Origin: a bacterium
GTDB lineage: Bacteria; SZUA-79; Acidulodesulfobacterales; Acidulodesulfobacteraceae
NCBI GenBank assembly: GCA_021806125.1
Contig: JAJZYC010000021.1
Location: 1 to 14,310 of the forward strand
Reading direction: 5' to 3'
Length of the DNA stretch: 14,310 bases
Both the position numbers and the translations under genes were made by a program. How positions within the stretch are numbered: the first letter of the stretch is position 1; every line of letters starts with the position of its first letter. Below the pieces are notes generated by a model. The model did no database searches. It was not told the DNA's origin and saw only the letters and a program-made list of their open reading frames with translations. Positions 1-7,162 of the stretch are shown piece after piece.

Positions 1-33
1 TTGCCTAAAAAATAAAATATAGGTTTAATATTA

Positions 34-906
34 TTGAAAAAATATATTACGTATTTTCCGGGCTGTGTAGATTCTCAAAATAAAAGACAATCGGAGGACG
101 TATTAGAAAAGTTGGGTTTTGAGGCGGGTTTGGTTTCGGAATGGAACTGTTGCGGCGCACCGCCGTCACACTATAAACCTGATTTTTTCAATAAAGTCGT
201 CATGCCCCTTAGAAACCTTGGGATATCGCAGCAAAAAGGCGGAAATTTTTTGTATTCGGGTTGTCAAGTATGTGTTAAGCAAATAAACGAAGCGGTTAAG
301 ATAATCAATTCCGATTCGATGTTTAAAAATCAAGCCGATTACAGCCTAGAACCTTTTAACGCAAATCTTAAAGAAGCTAAAGTCGGTTCAACCGGAGCGG
401 TTCACCTTTTAGATATCGTCACAGGCCCCGATGCAGAAAGCCGTCTTTTAAATAATTCCTTAAAAAATATTATAAGGGGAGATTCAATACTGCTTTATAC
501 CGGATGTTATTCCTATAGCGAAAATATTAACCGTTTTAAAAATATATTAAATCTTCTAGGGGCGGAAGTTAGCCTTTACGGCGAATGCTGCGGAGGGGAA
601 AAACTTCGGAACACTACCCCTGTTCATTCTAAAAGAATAGAAAATGCCAACGCCGTCGATGAATTTTTCAAATTAATAAACAAAAAAGCTGACGAAGCCG
701 GTTCGGATTATATATTGGCGATATGTTCTATGTGCGAAAAAAATATAAGCGAAGGCATCGATTTATCAGACCTTGATATTTTTGCTCCTATAATAGGTTT
801 GACTGAGTTCATAGGATTTTTATTCGGATTGCAAGGATGCGGAGATTTAATAGCCGGCGGAAATAGCGGCAACGGCGACAACCCTTTAAAAGAATACTGC
901 ATATAA
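34..906 (+). CDS. HdrB-like protein with two complete CCG cysteine motifs
   Basis: This 290-residue protein resembles the B subunit of heterodisulfide reductase and related CCG-domain proteins. Both cysteine sets are complete: C11, C39-C40-G41 and C77-x2-C80 in the first half; C158, C185-C186-G187 and C231-x2-C234 in the second. In HdrB such sets bind two non-cubane [4Fe-4S] clusters that cleave a disulfide. No signal peptide or membrane segment is evident, so it is probably cytoplasmic. The start is TTG at 34: an in-frame stop lies at 13-15 and no ATG or GTG falls between; upstream Shine-Dalgarno support is weak. It lies 29 bases before the molybdoenzyme gene, so I infer that it is an electron-transfer or disulfide/thiol-reactive subunit of that enzyme. 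The family is clear, the substrate unknown; related CCG proteins also serve quinone-linked or CoA-linked enzymes. Confidence 0.85.
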   Translation: MKKYITYFPGCVDSQNKRQSEDVLEKLGFEAGLVSEWNCCGAPPSHYKPDFFNKVVMPLRNLGISQQKGGNFLYSGCQVCVKQINEAVKIINSDSMFKNQADYSLEPFNANLKEAKVGSTGAVHLLDIVTGPDAESRLLNNSLKNIIRGDSILLYTGCYSYSENINRFKNILNLLGAEVSLYGECCGGEKLRNTTPVHSKRIENANAVDEFFKLINKKADEAGSDYILAICSMCEKNISEGIDLSDLDIFAPIIGLTEFIGFLFGLQGCGDLIAGGNSGNGDNPLKEYCI

Positions 907-935
907 AATTAAAATACTAAAATGGAGGTAAAAAA

Positions 936-3479
936 ATGGATTTTGAGGAGTTACAAAGTGGGAAATTTTTGCGCGTCAAAGATAACAGGCTGATGAAAAT
1001 AAAGCCTGACCATCGTCCGCAAGAATCATCCAAAGATTACGATACCGTACGCTATTCGACTTGTACTAATATGTGCGAGAGCGGCTGCGGTCTTAAAATA
1101 TTTTTAAAAGACGGCAAGATTGTCGATGTAATGGGTGATGCAGAACACCCGCAAAACAGGGGCGGTCTCTGCTCTAAAGGCGTAGGACAGATTCAATGGT
1201 GGTACGATCCGCTCAGGGTTCACTATCCTATGATGAGGAAGACTTTAACGGAAGATTTTAAAAGAGTATCATGGGACGATGCACTTGATTTTGCCGCCGA
1301 AAGATTAATTAAACTGCACAATGAATTCGGTCCGGAAGCCCTAACGGTTTTCAGGACGGGAAGATCTTCGTTTGGGAACAAAGAAGGAGGCGCAAGGTTC
1401 GGCAGGATATTCGGAACCCCTAACGTTTACGGCCAGGGTCCTATCTGCTGTGAAAGTCCGGGAGTATCTATGAATTACGTTTTTGGGGCAAAAGGACTGG
1501 GCAGGCTTATGAATCCAACGCAGGACTGGAAAAATTCAAAATGCATTCTTGTAGTAGGAACGAATATGGCGGCTCAGGAAACTATTACTATGACCCATCT
1601 TCTCGATGCAAGAGATAACGGGGCATTTTTAATAGGGGTTGACCCGCGCTTCAATGCAACCCTTTCGAAATGCGACATAGGGATGAGAATACGCTCCGGT
1701 TCCGATGCCGTTTTATTTCTTGCTATGGGGAATATTATTATCAAAGAAAAACTTTATGATAAAGGATTTGTAGATAAATGGGTTACGGGATTTGAAGAGT
1801 ATTCCAAAGAATGTGCGCAATGGACTCCGGAAAGGGCCGAAAAGCTTACATACGTTCCTAAGGAAATGATTATAGAAGCGGCAAGAAGGTTCGGCTCCGC
1901 AAGGCCGGCTTCCGTAACCGGCAATCTAGGTACTGCGCAGATATATAACTCGAACAACGTCAACAGGTCTATTGCGGCACTATTAGCTCTTACCGGTTCT
2001 ATAGGAGTTAAGGGCGGTGGCTGGAACTGGCTGCATAACTGCCGACCCCCATTAAATTACGGCAACGACTTAAAAGTTCTGCCAGATTTTAAAAAACCTC
2101 AGATAACGGATAAATTAATATCGTGGGGCGACAGTTCTGTTCCATGTATAATAAACGCTATGATGTATGAAAAACCGTATCCGGTTAAAGGCATCATATG
2201 GAACGGCGACCATCTGCCTCAGTTTCCAAATTCTTGGAAAATGGAAGAGGCAATGAAAAGAAATATAATCAATATTCACCTTTCCATATATCCTAACCAC
2301 ACGTATATGTTCAGCCATGTTGCATTTCCTATAGCAATTTCCGTAGAAACCGACAGCGTCTGCCATCACGGCAACAACAGACTCCTTCAGTGGCACAATA
2401 AGATAATACCATATCAGCATGAACACAGGCCGGATATCGACGTTTTCGACGGTCTTGCAAAAAGACTTAAAGGACATGCGGGATATTTCGATAAGGTAGA
2501 ATTTAATCCATGGGGATATTACGAAGACGGTCCCGATAAAGGAAGAGTCAACGAAATTAAAATGACGGATTTCTTTAATGGGCAGGAGCCGCTTACAAGA
2601 GGTATTACCTATGAACTCCTTAATCCAGAGAAAAACCCTAAAGGCGGATTAATGTGGCCGGTAATGTCCAAAGAAGAAGCCGTGTTTCAGGACGACGAGG
2701 CAGTTTTAAGAGGGAAATGGATAATGTATAAAGAAGGCGAAAATTACCCCGAATCGGATAAAAGATTCCCAACGCCATCCGGCAAAATTGAATTGGCATC
2801 CGAAGCTTTAGAAAAAATAGGCTGGTATAAAGTTCCTACGCAGGTAGAAGGTTCCGAATCCCCTATGGGCAACTTCGAAAGAGCGAAGAAATATCCGTTA
2901 GTCTTAAATACTACCAGAATAGCGCAGTCTTTTCATGAAGGCGGGCATTGGTGGCCTTGGAACGACGAACTAGAACCTGACCGGAATATAGAAATAAATC
3001 CGAATACTGCCGCCGTTATGGGAATAGAAGACGGAGATATGGTTATCGTAGAAAACGACAGGGGCTGGGTAGAAGGTCCGGCATGGGTAACGGAAATGGT
3101 TCCGGAAGATGGGATATGGGCAAACTTCGGATTCGACAGGTATCAGCCGTTTCATCCTTACGAGTCCATTAATACCGTAATAGACGATATAATAAAAGAC
3201 CCCGTTTACGGACAGATACAGTTTAAGGCCGTTCTTTGCAGGGTTTATAGAAAAGGCGATACCGACCCTGAAGCTACCGTCAAGAACACTTTGGAATTTT
3301 TACAGAAAAAATTTCCGGAAGTCTGGGACCCGAAACATCAGGATAAAAACGTTATCGTCGGAAAATGGAAAGACCACTGGAAAGAATATCACGAATTGAG
3401 CATCGGATGGAAAAAGCTCGTTAATTTTAAAGAGCCCGTGGAATGCACGCCCGACTCATGCGACGTGCGTAAGTATTAA
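936..3479 (+). CDS. Molybdopterin oxidoreductase, DMSO reductase family, catalytic subunit
   Basis: The 847-residue protein has the usual layout of a large catalytic subunit. An N-terminal [4Fe-4S] motif C43-x3-C47-x3-C51-x27-C79 is followed by the molybdopterin domains, and a C-terminal dinucleotide-binding domain lies around residues 690-800 (TTRIAQSFHEGGH; NPNTAAVMGIEDGDMVIV). The likely metal ligand is one of two adjacent cysteines, C171-C172, in GPICCESPG. Formate dehydrogenases usually have Cys or Sec followed by His here, so that function is unlikely. There is no twin-arginine signal, so the enzyme should be cytoplasmic, unlike most DMSO, thiosulfate or polysulfide reductases. A strong GGAGG site lies 7 bases before the ATG. 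It sits between an HdrB-like gene and a four-cluster ferredoxin gene, its probable partners. The substrate is not determinable, and the metal could be Mo or W. Confidence 0.9.
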   Translation: MDFEELQSGKFLRVKDNRLMKIKPDHRPQESSKDYDTVRYSTCTNMCESGCGLKIFLKDGKIVDVMGDAEHPQNRGGLCSKGVGQIQWWYDPLRVHYPMMRKTLTEDFKRVSWDDALDFAAERLIKLHNEFGPEALTVFRTGRSSFGNKEGGARFGRIFGTPNVYGQGPICCESPGVSMNYVFGAKGLGRLMNPTQDWKNSKCILVVGTNMAAQETITMTHLLDARDNGAFLIGVDPRFNATLSKCDIGMRIRSGSDAVLFLAMGNIIIKEKLYDKGFVDKWVTGFEEYSKECAQWTPERAEKLTYVPKEMIIEAARRFGSARPASVTGNLGTAQIYNSNNVNRSIAALLALTGSIGVKGGGWNWLHNCRPPLNYGNDLKVLPDFKKPQITDKLISWGDSSVPCIINAMMYEKPYPVKGIIWNGDHLPQFPNSWKMEEAMKRNIINIHLSIYPNHTYMFSHVAFPIAISVETDSVCHHGNNRLLQWHNKIIPYQHEHRPDIDVFDGLAKRLKGHAGYFDKVEFNPWGYYEDGPDKGRVNEIKMTDFFNGQEPLTRGITYELLNPEKNPKGGLMWPVMSKEEAVFQDDEAVLRGKWIMYKEGENYPESDKRFPTPSGKIELASEALEKIGWYKVPTQVEGSESPMGNFERAKKYPLVLNTTRIAQSFHEGGHWWPWNDELEPDRNIEINPNTAAVMGIEDGDMVIVENDRGWVEGPAWVTEMVPEDGIWANFGFDRYQPFHPYESINTVIDDIIKDPVYGQIQFKAVLCRVYRKGDTDPEATVKNTLEFLQKKFPEVWDPKHQDKNVIVGKWKDHWKEYHELSIGWKKLVNFKEPVECTPDSCDVRKY

Positions 3480-3512
3480 ACGAATATAACTATAAAAAAT
3501 AGGAGCGAAAAT

Positions 3513-4166
3513 ATGTCTTCCGAATACGGATTCGATAGATTTCATTTAGGGGAGGAAAGGGCATCGCGCGTTACTCTAAAATCATCCACTCCAAAATATT
3601 CAATGAAGGTAAATATAGACAGATGCATAGGTTGTATGTCATGTGAAATATCCTGCAAAAAAGAGCACAACCTCCCAGTCGGACCCCGCAGGATGAGAGT
3701 AATACAGGTTGGCCCTTATTTTATTAAAAAAGGGCAGTTGAAAACCGTTTATCTCCCGATGAACTGTTTTCACTGCGATGATGCCGCCTGCGTAAAAGCC
3801 TGCCCTACAGGTTCTATGCAAAAAAGGGCGGACGGTATAGTTTTTAACGACCCAAATACCTGTATCGGGTGTAAATCATGCATACATGCCTGCCCTTTCG
3901 GCTCTCCCCAGTTTAACGAGGCAACGGGAAAAGTGACGAAATGCGACTATTGCAAGCACAGGGTCGATGAAGGACTTCTGCCTGCATGCGTTACACTTTG
4001 TTCGACGGATGCGCTCTGGTTCGGAAATATAAACAGAATATCCACTATCGATAGGGAGAAAACGGCCAGAAAATTAACGGAGCATCTCTTCGGGTTTATT
4101 GCTCCCCATGCGCCGATGGGAACTTCTTCCACTAACGATACGGATAATCCTGTTAAAGTCGGTTGA
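3513..4166 (+). CDS. Four-cluster ferredoxin subunit of the molybdoenzyme (DmsB/PhsB type)
   Basis: A 217-residue iron-sulfur protein with sixteen cysteines in four sets: C38/41/44/48, C85/88/93/97, C117/120/123/127 and C144/147/159/163. This is the layout of electron-transfer subunits paired with DMSO-reductase-family enzymes (DmsB, PhsB, NrfC). It should bind four [4Fe-4S] clusters and form a wire to or from the catalytic subunit. About 30 residues precede the first cluster region, with no signal peptide; an internal Met at residue 31 is a possible later start, but a GGAG site precedes the ATG at 3513. No NrfD/PsrC/DmsC membrane anchor follows, so the complex is probably soluble, with electrons passing to the HdrB-like protein or to the ferredoxin and flavoprotein at the operon end. 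Confidence 0.9.
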   Translation: MSSEYGFDRFHLGEERASRVTLKSSTPKYSMKVNIDRCIGCMSCEISCKKEHNLPVGPRRMRVIQVGPYFIKKGQLKTVYLPMNCFHCDDAACVKACPTGSMQKRADGIVFNDPNTCIGCKSCIHACPFGSPQFNEATGKVTKCDYCKHRVDEGLLPACVTLCSTDALWFGNINRISTIDREKTARKLTEHLFGFIAPHAPMGTSSTNDTDNPVKVG

Positions 4167-4209
4167 TTTTTATCATATAGCGAATTTAAAAAAATACGGA
4201 GGTTTGTTT

Positions 4210-4455
4210 ATGGCAGATATATTAGCCGCAGGAACCGTTTATAATGCACCTATAAGGGTCGAATATATAAACGGGGATTTCGATAAGGCGGAAGAAATTC
4301 TTAAAAAAGCGGATATCCACATTTTAGGCAGGAACGTGGCGAGCGTTACGCCTTATCATGCTACGATATTCGTTAGTCTTGGAGATGAAGGCAAGGCTTT
4401 AAATTTGATTAAGAAATCGGGCATTAAGACATATCCGGTAGAACCCTACTTCTAA
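4210..4455 (+). CDS. Small protein with an ACT-like beta-alpha-beta-beta-alpha-beta pattern
   Basis: An 81-residue protein with no cysteines, transmembrane segment or signal peptide. The start at 4210 is chosen because CGGAGG ends 7 bases upstream; an in-frame ATG at 4099 would run back into the ferredoxin gene. The predicted order of strand (PIRVEYI), helix (DKAEEILKKA), strand (IHILGRNVAS), strand (HATIFVSL), helix (GKALNLIKKSG) and strand (KTYPVE) resembles a single ACT or ACT-like ferredoxin-fold domain, which often binds small ligands or mediates assembly. This is a fold inference from the residue pattern, not a recognised family match. It ends one base before the MoeA-like gene, so it is co-transcribed, and it may be a regulatory or assembly factor for the enzyme. 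Real gene: very likely. Function: unknown. Confidence 0.75.
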   Translation: MADILAAGTVYNAPIRVEYINGDFDKAEEILKKADIHILGRNVASVTPYHATIFVSLGDEGKALNLIKKSGIKTYPVEPYF

Positions 4456-4456
4456 T

Positions 4457-5743
4457 ATGAGCGATAAAACAGCGGGGAGTTTGTTGGAAACAGCCGAGGC
4501 GAATATTAAAAAAATAATCGCCTCGGAAAAAATACCCGCAGAGGATTGTATAGGCAGGATTATATCGGAAGATATAATCCCAGCAACCGACATACCCCCT
4601 TTTACAAGGTCTGCTGTGGACGGATTTGCATTAATGTTTTCCGACTTTTTCGAAAAAAAAATAGAAACGTTTAAAGTTAAAAGCCAAATTACCGCAGGTT
4701 ATTCAAATGAAATCGCTCCTTTGAGTTCGGGAGAAGCCGCTTTCGTAACTACCGGTGCCCCTATACCGCCCAATGCAGACAGCGTCGTATTAATAGAAAA
4801 TGCCGAAGAATATTCGGGCGGACAAATGGTATATAAAAAACCTGTAGAAAAAGGTTCTTATATATCGCCGGTAGGAGACGACGTCAAAGCGGGCGAAATT
4901 TTGTTTCAAAAGGGACACAGGATAAGATTTTGCGATATTGCCGCTTTATCCGGAATCGGTTTAAATTCGGTGCCGGTATATAGAAAGCCGGTAATAGGAA
5001 TATTATCCGGCGGAAACGAATTAACTTCGCCCGGGGAAAGACTTAGCGCCAACAAAATTTACGATATAAATACGACCGCGCTTAAATCTTTAGTGAAAGA
5101 CGCCGGAGGAATTCCTGAAATTATAGGAATAGTGGAGGATAAGCTGGAAAAATTGGTCGAAATTTTAAAAACGGCGGACGAGTCCGGTAAATACGACCTG
5201 CTAATTTCTACAGGCGGAACTGGGGCTAGTTTTCTGGTTTTAGAAAATAAAGAGATTACCAATTTTTACGATTTAGTCCCTTCGGCCATAGAAAAGACCG
5301 GCAGATTATTGTTTCACGGGGTAAAGCTCATTCCCGGAAAACCGACTTCTTTTGGAGTTTTAAACGGAGGAACTCCGATATTTGCGCTTGCGGGGTGGCC
5401 GTATTCCGTCCTGATAACTTTCGACCTTTTTGTGAGGCCGTCTATACAGAAAATGACGAATTCCAAAAATGTATATAAAAGATATCCGACGGTTCAGGCG
5501 GTTTTAAAACATGATGTTTCAAAAGAAGAAGGTACAAGGAAATATTTTCAGGTAAAACTGACAAAAGAAAACGGTTTTCTGTACGCATCGGTAATACCGG
5601 CGCCTAAGCCTCCTTCCGCCGCAAGGTCTTTAAGTCCTATGATACAGGCGGACGGCAGTTTTGTTATGGAAGAGAAAGTCTCGGCCATAGAGGCCGGGAG
5701 TATTATATCGGTTACTTTAAACGACCATGAGATTTTATATTAA
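4457..5743 (+). CDS. moeA: Divergent MoeA family molybdopterin molybdenumtransferase
   Basis: MoeA inserts molybdate (or tungstate) into adenylylated molybdopterin. This 428-residue protein has normal length and domain order: PPFTRSAVDGFA (47-58, with the conserved Asp55), TTGAPIPPNAD (98-108), a VGDDVKAGE segment near 139-147, the MoCF-like domain from about 178 (ILSGGNEL, 182-189; KIYDIN, 200-205), and a C-terminal domain IV. Two core motifs deviate. The usual GGVSxGxxD becomes GGTGASFLV (253-261), losing the Asp seen in E. coli MoeA, and LPGNP becomes LAGWP (311-315). This suggests a specialised paralogue, perhaps adapted to its own enzyme, to tungsten, or to a different step. It starts one base after the preceding stop and probably relies on translational coupling. 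MoeA family membership is near certain; exact activity less so. Confidence 0.9.
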   Translation: MSDKTAGSLLETAEANIKKIIASEKIPAEDCIGRIISEDIIPATDIPPFTRSAVDGFALMFSDFFEKKIETFKVKSQITAGYSNEIAPLSSGEAAFVTTGAPIPPNADSVVLIENAEEYSGGQMVYKKPVEKGSYISPVGDDVKAGEILFQKGHRIRFCDIAALSGIGLNSVPVYRKPVIGILSGGNELTSPGERLSANKIYDINTTALKSLVKDAGGIPEIIGIVEDKLEKLVEILKTADESGKYDLLISTGGTGASFLVLENKEITNFYDLVPSAIEKTGRLLFHGVKLIPGKPTSFGVLNGGTPIFALAGWPYSVLITFDLFVRPSIQKMTNSKNVYKRYPTVQAVLKHDVSKEEGTRKYFQVKLTKENGFLYASVIPAPKPPSAARSLSPMIQADGSFVMEEKVSAIEAGSIISVTLNDHEILY

Positions 5744-5763
5744 TTGCTTATTTAAATTTGACT

Positions 5764-5769
5764 TATAAT
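5764..5769 (+). promoter_or_regulatory. Possible internal -10 element before the moaA-like gene
   Basis: The 54-base gap between the moeA-like and moaA-like genes is the largest in the operon and very AT-rich. It contains a perfect TATAAT, but the nearest -35-like TTGCTT (5744-5749) is only 14 bases upstream, too close for a standard sigma-70 promoter. An AAAGG ribosome-binding site lies 7 bases before the ATG at 5798. A secondary promoter here is possible, but chance is a fair alternative in AT-rich DNA. Confidence 0.25.
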
Positions 5770-5797
5770 TTTAAAAAAGGATATTAAAGGTTTTTAG

Positions 5798-6643
5798 ATG
5801 AAGCCGTATTTATTTAAGATGTTTTACGATAAGGAATATGAATTTAACCGCGGAAGATTTGAATTTAAAATTCCGTCCTTAAGAGTATCTTTAATAAGCA
5901 GATGTAACGAGCGCTGTTTTTACTGCCATAATGAAGGAGTTTCAAAAAAAATGCCTTCAGTTATTCAGACGGGAGACATAATAAATACAATATATTTATT
6001 AAGGGAATTCGGCCTTAAAAAAGTAAAATTTACTGGCGGAGAACCTCTATTATTTAAAGACTTAAAAAATCTTTTGTATAAAATCAAACACATTGCCGAC
6101 GTAGAACTTTTTATCACTACCAACGGCACGCTGATTAAAAAAAGAATAAAAGATTTAAGCCCTAATATAATAAACAAAGTCTCGGTCAGCCTGGATACTT
6201 TAGACTCAGACATTTATAAATATATAACAGGCAAAAATCTCTTCGGAGAAGTTATCTCCGGACTTAATATGCTTAAAAAAAACGGATATAACGTAGAAAT
6301 AAACAATCTTTTATTAAAAGGTTTAAACTCAAGCAAAAAATGTTTGAAAAATATAATAGATTACTGTGCGGAGAACGGGTTTGATTTGCAGTTTATAGAA
6401 ATGTCCGATAAAACGGCCAAGCCTTTTTATTTAAAGTATCATATCGACCCATATAAAATATTGCAAAGAAGCGGTTTTGATTTTAAGAAAGATAAATCGA
6501 ACGACAGGCAGTTTTTTAAAATAAAAGGGTCTAAAATTACTTTATGCAAGAATGTGAGCGATGTTAGCAAATCTTCCGGAGAAAGGTGCGGCGGCTTGAG
6601 GCTGTTGCCCAACGGCGTTCTTAAAAATTTTATTTACCAATAA
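5798..6643 (+). CDS. MoaA-like radical SAM protein with truncated, cysteine-poor C terminus
   Basis: The N-terminal radical SAM core is intact: C36-x3-C40-x2-C43 for the SAM-bound [4Fe-4S] cluster and TGGEP (79-83) for SAM contact. The sequence continues in the MoaA pattern up to a C-terminal stretch like the second MoaA cluster region. Canonical MoaA has three cysteines there (C-x2-C-x13-C), which hold the cluster that binds GTP, and is about 330 residues long. Here only C264 (CGGLRL) aligns; the other two positions appear as Gly261 and Phe278, and the protein stops at 281. C250 is an additional nearby cysteine. I saw no frameshift restoring the tail. It may be a MoaA paralogue with an altered substrate or a partly decayed enzyme. 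It lies between the moeA-like and pterin-synthase-like genes, supporting a role in pterin or metal-cofactor chemistry. Confidence 0.85.
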   Translation: MKPYLFKMFYDKEYEFNRGRFEFKIPSLRVSLISRCNERCFYCHNEGVSKKMPSVIQTGDIINTIYLLREFGLKKVKFTGGEPLLFKDLKNLLYKIKHIADVELFITTNGTLIKKRIKDLSPNIINKVSVSLDTLDSDIYKYITGKNLFGEVISGLNMLKKNGYNVEINNLLLKGLNSSKKCLKNIIDYCAENGFDLQFIEMSDKTAKPFYLKYHIDPYKILQRSGFDFKKDKSNDRQFFKIKGSKITLCKNVSDVSKSSGERCGGLRLLPNGVLKNFIYQ

Positions 6644-6667
6644 CATCGAAAGGTTAATTATTACACT

Positions 6668-7156
6668 ATGATAGTAGAGCTTATAGGCAAAGAAGCCGGT
6701 TTAACTTTTGAATGCATGCATATAGTGCCGGGTAGAGGCGACTGCTCGCGGATACATCCACATTTTCATTATGTCGACGTTCTGGTTGACGGGGAGTTCG
6801 ACGACAAGAGAAGGATAGTCCACTTATACAATTTAAAGGCTGTAATCAAAAGAATATGTTCTTTGTTTGAAGATAAAATTTTATTGGCGGACTATCCGGA
6901 AATCGTCCAGAGAGTTATGGAAGAAGATTTGCATTACAGGATAGAGATAAACAACAAGCTGTATATTATACCTAAAGCCGATATTTTTAAAATAAAAAGT
7001 CCTTCTCTCAACATAGAAGACCTTACGGTTTATTTTGCAAACGAACTTGCATTAGATTTAAAAAATAAAGAAATGTTCAATCCGTTAAACTATTTTGAGG
7101 TTACCCTAAGCGAAGGACACGGCCAGAGAGGAAAAATCAGAATAGAATTGAAATAA
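6668..7156 (+). CDS. 6-pyruvoyltetrahydropterin synthase / QueD family protein
   Basis: This 162-residue protein has the signature of the T-fold PTPS/QueD family: H18 plus the C26-x3-H30-x-H32 motif, giving three probable zinc-binding histidines and the catalytic cysteine position. A later NIEDLTVYFANELA segment corresponds to the family's T-x-E-N-x-A helix, and a Glu in the C-terminal LSEGHGQRG segment fits the pterin-anchoring Glu. The usual Asp-His catalytic pair (as in LDHxxLN) seems replaced by FEDKILLADYPE with no His, so chemistry may differ. Family members act on dihydroneopterin triphosphate in queuosine, biopterin or folate-like routes. No queuosine or folate genes are nearby, and the Moco neighbourhood suggests a pterin-cofactor function. 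Ribosome-binding support for the ATG is weak. Confidence 0.75.
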   Translation: MIVELIGKEAGLTFECMHIVPGRGDCSRIHPHFHYVDVLVDGEFDDKRRIVHLYNLKAVIKRICSLFEDKILLADYPEIVQRVMEEDLHYRIEINNKLYIIPKADIFKIKSPSLNIEDLTVYFANELALDLKNKEMFNPLNYFEVTLSEGHGQRGKIRIELK

Positions 7157-7162
7157 CGATAA

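Noticed and set aside
936..3479. Formate dehydrogenase catalytic subunit
   Set aside because: The ligand region GPICCESPG lacks the Cys/Sec-His pair, and no formate dehydrogenase accessory genes are nearby.
4099..4209. Upstream extension of the 81-residue protein to an ATG at 4099
   Set aside because: It would overlap the ferredoxin gene, and a clear CGGAGG site sits just before the ATG at 4210.
6644..6667. Frameshift hiding the rest of the MoaA C terminus
   Set aside because: The bases after the stop do not continue a MoaA-like sequence in another frame, and the next gene starts within 25 bases.
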